This document shows positions 50,460 through 54,800 of a stretch of 54,800 nucleotides of DNA, piece after piece. The DNA comes from Deltaproteobacteria bacterium. Its GTDB lineage: Bacteria > Myxococcota_A > Polyangia > Polyangiales > JADJMO01. Numbering within the stretch: the stretch's first letter is position 1; every line of letters starts with the position of its first letter. Both the position numbers and the translations under genes were made by a program. The stretch lies in contig JANYDK010000091.1 of the NCBI GenBank assembly GCA_025363655.1, positions 1 through 54,800 on the forward strand, read 5' to 3'. The notes under the pieces are model-generated. The model saw nothing but the letters and a program-made list of their open reading frames with translations. It searched no databases and had not been told where the DNA came from.

Positions 50460-51422
50460 ATGAAAGTCTCTGCGGTGGACTTGAATCTCTTGGTGGTGCT
50501 CGATGCAATCCTCCAAACCGGGAGCGTGGGTCGCGCGGCCGAGCAAGTCGGTCTCACCAAGCCAGCGATGAGCCACGCTCTCGCACGTCTCCGTGAGCAA
50601 TTGGGCGACCCGGTCCTCGTGCGCGCCGGACAGGAATGGCACCTCAGCGAACGTGCCCTCGCGATGCGGGAGGAGGCGCGCGACGTCGCCGAAAAGGCCA
50701 AGTCGCTCCTGAGCCGCGAGGCCCTCTTCGATCCAGCGAGCTCCCGTCGCGAGTTTCGAATCCACGCGACGGACCACATGCTCGCCTTGCTCGGCACCGG
50801 CATTGGTGGAGCGCTCGCGCGTGAGGCGCCCTCGTGCTCGCTGCGCTTCCTCCCGATTCAGGGTGACGACGCGGCGCCCTTGCGCGGGGGTCAAATCGAC
50901 TTGGCGCTCGGCGTTTTTCCCGACTTGCCGCCCGAATTTCGCACCCAGGCGCTCTTCCAAGAGCGCTTCGCATGCGTCGTCCGCAAGGGGCATCCCCGCG
51001 TGAAGGGGAAGATGAATCTGAAGTGCTTCCTCTCGATGAAGCACGTGCTCGTGGCGCCGCGCGGACGCTCGGGCAGCACCGTCGACACGGCACTCGCCGA
51101 GCGGGGACTGTCGCGCGAGGTGATGCGCTTCGTACCTTATTTCGTCGTCGCCCTCGACATGGTGTCGCGGACCGATTGCGTTCTCACGGTGTCGGAGCGG
51201 CTCGCGACGGCGTACGCGGCGCGCTTTGGCCTCCAAGTGCTCAAGCCGCCGCTCGCGCTTCCGGTCTACACGATCTGTCAGGTGTGGCATCCGCGGGTGG
51301 ATGCCGATCCTTCGCATCGCTGGCTCCGCCGCTTGGTGGTGCAGGCTGCGGCGGAGCTCGCGGGGAAGCCTGCTGCCAAGGGCAAGGCCGAGCGCAAGGC
51401 CGCGGAAGCGCGTCCCGCCTGA
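50460..51422 (+). CDS. LysR-family transcriptional regulator
   Basis: A 320-residue regulator. N-terminal winged helix-turn-helix: DLNLLVVLDAILQTGSVGRAAEQVGLTKPAMSHALARLREQLGDPVLVRAG. The C-terminal effector domain (about 90-300) has RREFRIHATDHM and DLALGVFPDL. The last 25 residues form a basic Lys/Ala tail. It follows the reductase gene by 10 bp, with GAGGAGC before the ATG, so it is probably co-transcribed. It is the obvious candidate to bind the T-N11-A palindromes at 49024-49104 and control both divergent genes. Confidence 0.93.
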   Translation: MKVSAVDLNLLVVLDAILQTGSVGRAAEQVGLTKPAMSHALARLREQLGDPVLVRAGQEWHLSERALAMREEARDVAEKAKSLLSREALFDPASSRREFRIHATDHMLALLGTGIGGALAREAPSCSLRFLPIQGDDAAPLRGGQIDLALGVFPDLPPEFRTQALFQERFACVVRKGHPRVKGKMNLKCFLSMKHVLVAPRGRSGSTVDTALAERGLSREVMRFVPYFVVALDMVSRTDCVLTVSERLATAYAARFGLQVLKPPLALPVYTICQVWHPRVDADPSHRWLRRLVVQAAAELAGKPAAKGKAERKAAEARPA

Positions 51423-51565
51423 CGGGTCACGAATGGCACGTCGTTCACCAGGTACAGCGGCCATCCTGGCTCTTCTACTGCTCTCGCCTGGCCTGCTACG
51501 TTGCCGAGGCCCGTCGAATCGATGGCGTCGCCGACGAAGATCAATCCGTAACGTGGGGGCTCGAC

Positions 51566-51803
51566 ATGGGGGAGATGAAGAAGAACGTGCGCGCGCGCCG
51601 TCGGTAAGGGAAAGACCAAACGCGGCGTCCTGCGCACGATCTCCGACGTCACGTGCGATGGCTGCGGCATCGTTCGTCAGCTCGAGTCGCAAGAGATGCT
51701 GGTCAGCGATGCGGGCTCGATCAACTGTCCCGAATGCGGCGACGAGCTGATCGCGTGGAACGGCACGGTCATGTACAGCCTGGTGACGAAGCCGGCGAGC
51801 TGA
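51566..51803 (+). pseudogene. Zinc-ribbon small protein gene with apparent +1 frameshift
   Basis: From ATG 51566 the frame reads MGEMKKNVRARRR and stops at 51605-51607. One base later in phase, an intact frame reads GKGKTKRGVLRTI, then VTCDGCGIV, and INCPECGDEL and ends at 51803. This second frame has no start of its own, while the first has no zinc-binding part. The junction lies in the CGCGCGCGCC run at 51590-51599. One extra C would restore a 79-residue protein. It is either a recent frameshift, an assembly error, or a recoding site at CGG-TAA. Confidence 0.6.
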
Positions 51804-51893
51804 CCCGCACTCGTCGGCATCCGCGACGCGCTCGGTGCGTGCGCGATGGGTGGGGTGGCGGGAAAGTGGGTGGGAAGAACCCGTCAACGAAAC

Positions 51894-51930
51894 AGGCCGT
51901 CCCGGGCTGAGCCACGGAACGGCCTTTTTT
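51894..51930 (+). terminator. Rho-independent terminator, copy 1
   Basis: AGGCCGT pairs with ACGGCCT (51919-51925), with an inner GGCTGAGCC stem-loop, followed by a T6 run on the plus strand. On the minus strand it is the terminator just past the tRNA 3' end. Confidence 0.8.
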
Positions 51931-51945
51931 CTCGCTGATTCTCAG

Positions 51946-51987
51946 TGGGCGTTACGTGATTTGAACACGTGACTTCAACCGTGTGAA
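51946..51987 (-). pseudogene. tRNA-Val(CAC) 3' half, copy 1
   Basis: On the minus strand positions 32-73 of a tRNA can be assigned: anticodon loop TTCACAC (anticodon CAC, Val), the 3' side of the anticodon stem, variable loop AAGTC, T stem ACGTG/CACGT with loop TTCAAAT, acceptor strand AACGCCC and discriminator A. CCA is not encoded. The D arm and 5' acceptor are absent, so it is a fragment. Confidence 0.72.
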
Positions 51988-52346
51988 GGAGACCGAAGGC
52001 GTTTCAGCGAGGTTCCCAGAGCCATTTTCCTGCGCCTTTCCGTTGCTGGGGCGTTCCCGGAAGTTGCCAGAGTTTTCGGGGAGGGGTGGGAAAGTGGGTG
52101 GGAAGATTCGGTGATGGATCAAGCCTCGGGACAGCTGGACAACCGGGCATCCGGCAGGCGTGCCGAGGTCGTCGACGTCGCTTACGAATCGCCGCGAGCG
52201 CTATTCGCCAAACACGGACTCGTCACGACGATGCTGGAGCAACGGCGATCGCGAGTCGAATGAACTACCATGCAAATGCTGCCCCACGTCGTCGTAGTGA
52301 AGTGGAGGGAACGAGCCTCTCACCACCTCGCGAAGGAGCCCACGCC

Positions 52347-53735
52347 ATGTCCGACCACTTCGACGAGATCATCATCGGCGCGGGCCAATCCGGCCCTTTC
52401 CTTGCCGAGAAGCTCGCGAACAGCGGCCGTCGCGTCGCGCTCGTCGAGCGCCGCTGGCTGGGTGGAACGTGCGTGAACGACGGCTGCATGCCGACCAAGA
52501 CGATGATTGCCAGTGCGCGCGCCGCGTGGGTCGTGCGCAACGCCGGGCGCTGGGGCGTGCGCACGTCCGGCGAGGTGACGATCGATTGGCCCGCCGTAAA
52601 GGCGCGGAAGAACGCCGTCATCGCGAAGTCGCGGGGCGGGCTCGAATCGTGGCTCGGCAACACCAAGAACCTCGAGATCGTCCTCGGCGAAGGTCAGTTC
52701 CTCGACGCGCGTACCGTCGTCGTCAGCGGCGACCGGACGATGACCGCCGATCGCATCTTCCTCAACACCGGCTGCAAGCCCATCGTTCCGTCGATCCATG
52801 GGCTCGCCGAAATCCCCTTCCTCACGAGCGAAACGATGATGGACGTGCCGGTCGTCCCGCGACACCTCATCGTCCTCGGCGGCAGCTACATCGGCCTCGA
52901 GTTTGCGCAGATGTTTCGACGCTTCGGGAGCGAGGTGACCGTCGTCGAGCGTGGCGAGCGCATCGCTGCGCGTGAAGACGAGGACGTGAGTGCCGAGCTG
53001 CAGCGCATCCTCGAGGGCGAGGGGATCGCGTTTCGACTCGGCGTCGAGGTACGCGTCGCGAAGGCGGCCGATGGCGGCGTCGAGATCGCGGTCGGCGCCC
53101 CTCGCAGCGAGTCGCTCGTGCGGATTGCCGGCAGCCACGTGCTCGTAGCGGTCGGGCGGTCACCGAGCACGCGAAGTCTCCGCCTCGAGCGCGCTGGTGT
53201 GGAGCTCGATCCACGCGGCTACGTGCAGACCGACGACGAACTGCGCACCAACGTCCCGCACATCTTCGCCCTCGGCGACGTCAACGGGCGCGGCGCGTTC
53301 ACGCACACGTCCTACGACGACTTCCACATCGTCTTGGCGAACCTGCTCGGCGCCGGCGGTCGACGGGTGAGCCAGCGGATCCCCATCTACGCCCTCTACG
53401 TCGACCCGCCGCTGGCGCGCTGCGGGATGAACGTCGCGCAGGCGCGCGCCTCGGGGCGGCGTGTGCTCGTCGGTCGGCGACCGATGTCGCGCGTCGGTCG
53501 CGCCAACGAGCGTGGCGAGAGCGATGGCTTCATGCAGGTGCTCGTCGACGCCGACACTCGGAAAATACTCGGTGCGACGCTCCTGGGCATCGAGGCCGAC
53601 GAGGCGATTCATGGCATCGTCGACGTCATGTACGCCGACGCGCCTTACGAAGTGCTGATGCGCGCGGTGCACGCACACCCGACGGTCTCGGAGTTGATCC
53701 CGACGATCCTCGAGTCGCTGGCGCCGCTGGTCTGA
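52347..53735 (+). CDS. Class I pyridine nucleotide-disulfide oxidoreductase (mercuric-reductase-like)
   Basis: A 462-residue FAD enzyme. FAD site IIIGAGQSG, redox-active disulfide GGTCVNDGCMPTKTM (C-x4-C), NAD(P) site IVLGGSYIGLEFA, second FAD motif IFALGDVNGRGAF, and a C-terminal HAHPTVSE with the His-Glu pair of the glutathione-reductase/lipoamide-dehydrogenase group. The N-terminal HMA domain and the C-terminal Cys pair of MerA are missing, so true mercury reduction is doubtful; RclA-like or lipoamide-dehydrogenase-like roles are possible. GGAG nine bases before the ATG decides the start over a longer open frame. It is the only gene between the two 106-bp direct repeats. Confidence 0.9.
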   Translation: MSDHFDEIIIGAGQSGPFLAEKLANSGRRVALVERRWLGGTCVNDGCMPTKTMIASARAAWVVRNAGRWGVRTSGEVTIDWPAVKARKNAVIAKSRGGLESWLGNTKNLEIVLGEGQFLDARTVVVSGDRTMTADRIFLNTGCKPIVPSIHGLAEIPFLTSETMMDVPVVPRHLIVLGGSYIGLEFAQMFRRFGSEVTVVERGERIAAREDEDVSAELQRILEGEGIAFRLGVEVRVAKAADGGVEIAVGAPRSESLVRIAGSHVLVAVGRSPSTRSLRLERAGVELDPRGYVQTDDELRTNVPHIFALGDVNGRGAFTHTSYDDFHIVLANLLGAGGRRVSQRIPIYALYVDPPLARCGMNVAQARASGRRVLVGRRPMSRVGRANERGESDGFMQVLVDADTRKILGATLLGIEADEAIHGIVDVMYADAPYEVLMRAVHAHPTVSELIPTILESLAPLV

Positions 53736-53812
53736 AGCGCGAGCGGAGCGGAGGACGAGCGTGCCGAGGTCGACGACGAGTGGGCCAAATGTCGAACGCG
53801 AGCGATTGCCGC

Positions 53813-53918
53813 CAACGAAAGAGGCCGTCCCGGGCTGAGCCACGGAACGGCCTGTTTTCTTGCTGATTCTCAGTGGGCGTTACGTGACTTGAACACGTGA
53901 CTTCAACCGTGTGAAGGA
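53813..53918. repeat. 106-bp direct repeat, copy 2 (tRNA-Val 3' half plus terminator)
   Basis: Counterpart of 51885-51990; four mismatches. The hairpin is at 53822-53853 with GTTTTC instead of the T6 run, just past the oxidoreductase gene. Confidence 0.85.
53874..53915 (-). pseudogene. tRNA-Val(CAC) 3' half, copy 2
   Basis: The same 42-nt tRNA 3' half as copy 1, with the T loop changed by one base (TTCAAGT) but the T stem, acceptor strand and anticodon loop unchanged. The sequence further 5' (higher coordinates) does not contain the missing 5' half. Confidence 0.72.
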
Positions 53919-53938
53919 ATCTTGCCGGCGTATTTGAG

Positions 53939-54021
53939 CGTGTTTCCCCGTGACCAGCCGTGACGGAGGGTGAGAATTCTCGGTGTTTCCGTGACAGAGC
54001 GTGACGGGCGGTGACGGTCAG
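53939..54021. repeat. Two 41-bp units, each with three GTGAC motifs spaced 10 bp
   Basis: GTGAC or GTGAG occurs at 53950, 53960 and 53970, and again at 53991, 54001 and 54011, exactly one helical turn apart in both triplets. Both triplets are preceded by GTGTTTCC. GAGAATTCTC (53972-53981), a perfect 10-bp palindrome, separates them. The form resembles iterons or arm-type recombinase sites. Confidence 0.72.
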
Positions 54022-54031
54022 GTGGTGCGGA

Positions 54032-54061
54032 AGGTGGTGCGTTTTCGGAAACGCACCACCT
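54032..54061. other. Perfect 13-bp hairpin
   Basis: AGGTGGTGCGTTT and AAACGCACCACCT flank the 4-nt loop TCGG. An extra AGGTGGTGCG copy at 54020-54029 precedes it as a direct repeat. No T tract, so not a typical terminator; possibly a protein-binding hairpin of a mobile element. Confidence 0.6.
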
Positions 54062-54077
54062 CGTCTGTGTCCGGTCA

Positions 54078-54284
54078 TCAAAAACAGCGGAAGGCCCCCA
54101 CGAGGCGTAGGAAGTCGGCTTGCTTCTCCTCGTCACGGCCCGGACCGTACCTGACCTTGTAGGCGGCATCGAACATGAGGCTCACCTTAGCGTAGGTGAG
54201 CGGATCGCAGACGACCCTCTTCGCGATGATGTCGCGGGCGACCCGGTAGGCCCTATCCTCTTTGATGTCTTCCTCGATCCCCAT
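54078..54284 (-). CDS. Small hypothetical protein in island region
   Basis: A 68-residue frame with start ATG at 54284. Balanced charged residues, a DEEKQADFLRL helix and YAKVSLMFDAAYKV; no motif. Codon use is less GC3-biased than that of neighbours, as expected for transferred DNA. No ribosome site is visible, hence the moderate confidence. Confidence 0.42.
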   Translation of the reverse strand: MGIEEDIKEDRAYRVARDIIAKRVVCDPLTYAKVSLMFDAAYKVRYGPGRDEEKQADFLRLVGAFRCF

Positions 54285-54485
54285 GACCGAAGCTTAGGCC
54301 GATCCATCCGGACAGATCCAGGCGAGCTGAGCCCAGGGAAGCGTCTGGCTTTGCCCCCCGTGCTTGGAGAAAGCCCTGGAAGACAACGCCCATGACCACC
54401 AGGCGTGTGTCCGAATCAGCGAAGCGATCGACAATTACCTTTTCTGAAACTAAGTGTAGAGCGCAACTGGGGTGCTCGCTGAGGG

Positions 54486-54656
54486 CTAGTGCACCGCATG
54501 CGAGATCCGCGCAAGCATTCGGCGGTGTGAGCGGATGATCGCGTTGGCAGGTTTGGTCCACGCGAACGGCGTGGGTTCTTCGTTCCAATGGGTCATGTAT
54601 GCATCGATGTGCTGACGCAGAGCGGTCTTGCTCGGGAAGTCGCTGACGCCGAGGAA
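54486..54656 (-). pseudogene. IS630-family transposase C-terminal fragment
   Basis: The reverse-strand frame reads FLGVSDFPSKTALRQHIDAY, then MTHWNEEPTPFAWTKPANAI and a terminal helix to a TAG at 54486-54488. The order L/I-x3-I-x-x-[FY]-x3-WN-E-x2-PF-x-WTK is the C-terminal signature of IS630 transposases. The catalytic DDE part is absent. Confidence 0.72.
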
Positions 54657-54675
54657 TTGCGGCTCTCCGAGAGGT

Positions 54676-54800
54676 TTAGTGGAAGCTCGGCACGGCGTGC
54701 GCTGGGCGCAGCGTGAGGCCTGAGCAGCAGAGGAAGAGCATCGCGATGAGGCTCGAGGCGCTGTGCAGACCGTAGGAGCGACGGGTGATGGTGCGCGCCT
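54676..54800 (-). pseudogene. ISL3-like transposase C-terminal fragment, runs off window
   Basis: The reverse-strand frame reads RTITRRSYGLHSASSLIAML and FLCCSGLTLRPAHAVPSFH to a TAA at 54676-54678. The RRSYG and SLIAMLFLCC elements resemble the C-termini of ISL3-type transposases. The rest lies beyond the window edge, so it may be intact there. Confidence 0.5.

Larger units (their letters stand above)
51885..51990. repeat. 106-bp direct repeat, copy 1 (tRNA-Val 3' half plus terminator)
   Basis: Identical over 102 of 106 positions to 53813-53918, in the same orientation and 1,928 bp apart. It contains a terminator hairpin (AGGCCGT/ACGGCCT) and, on the minus strand, the 3' half of a tRNA. These are candidate attachment-site sequences. 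Confidence 0.85.

Noticed and set aside
51278-51670. 130-codon minus-strand frame
   Set aside because: Overlaps the 3' end of the LysR gene and the frameshifted zinc-ribbon gene antisense; no motif and no ribosome site.
51946-51987. Functional tRNA-Val gene
   Set aside because: Only positions 32-73 are present in either copy; the D arm and 5' acceptor strand are missing, so no cloverleaf can form.
52347-53735. Mercuric reductase (merA) and a mercury resistance locus
   Set aside because: The redox Cys pair is present, but the C-terminal Cys pair and the N-terminal HMA domain are absent and no merR/merT genes are nearby.

Overview
High-GC DNA (roughly 70%), dense in exported lipoproteins, Ser/Thr kinases, two-component proteins, roadblock/DUF4388 proteins and delta-60 or WD40-like propellers. 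This is the signature of a myxobacterium (Myxococcota, probably Polyangiales); species is not determinable from the sequence alone. No rRNA, complete tRNA or CRISPR array is present.

Layout. 1-8.4 kb: small exported proteins around an ECF sigma factor/Ser-Thr kinase operon (1344-5402, minus). 8.4-19.4 kb: an orphan 636-aa protein preceded by a 21-bp heptad-coding repeat, a delta-60 lipoprotein, a PhoX-like DUF839 lipoprotein with a collagen-like linker, a FemAB/GNAT-type transferase and a divergent membrane pseudokinase. 19.5-32 kb: a sensory block with a hybrid histidine kinase, a membrane CheA-like kinase with its receiver, and a divergent locus carrying two photoactive-yellow-protein (PYP) type PAS proteins, a receiver-like/DUF4388 (PATAN) protein and two roadblock-type proteins, followed by a FAS1 lipoprotein and an Fe-S bacterial photolyase. 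The control region between the two PYP arms holds a perfect 8-3-8 palindrome. 32-44 kb: propeller lipoproteins, an ATPase-regulator remnant, a BNR-repeat lipoprotein operon, an SDR, a Cys-protease-like lipoprotein and a beta-lactamase-fold hydrolase. 44-51.4 kb: an RCK/CPA2 antiporter operon, an SRPBCC protein, a redoxin, and a redox cluster (DJ-1/PfpI protein, tandem-fused F420/NADP-type reductase, LysR regulator) around an operator-rich intergenic region. 51.5-54.8 kb: island-like DNA with a frameshifted zinc-ribbon gene, two 106-bp direct repeats that each contain the 3' half of a tRNA-Val(CAC) plus a terminator and flank a disulfide oxidoreductase gene, a helically phased GTGAC repeat array, and truncated IS630 and ISL3 transposases.

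How the genes fit together. The most promising candidate system is 24656-29137. Two proteins keep the PYP chromophore Cys and the Tyr/Glu of its pocket. They are encoded with roadblock and PATAN proteins, which elsewhere are linked to polarity control and phototaxis, and lie beside a CheA-like kinase/receiver pair and a photolyase. I infer a blue-light sensing module, possibly controlling motility or polarity; this is not demonstrated. Second in interest is the right end, which looks like integration-site debris.
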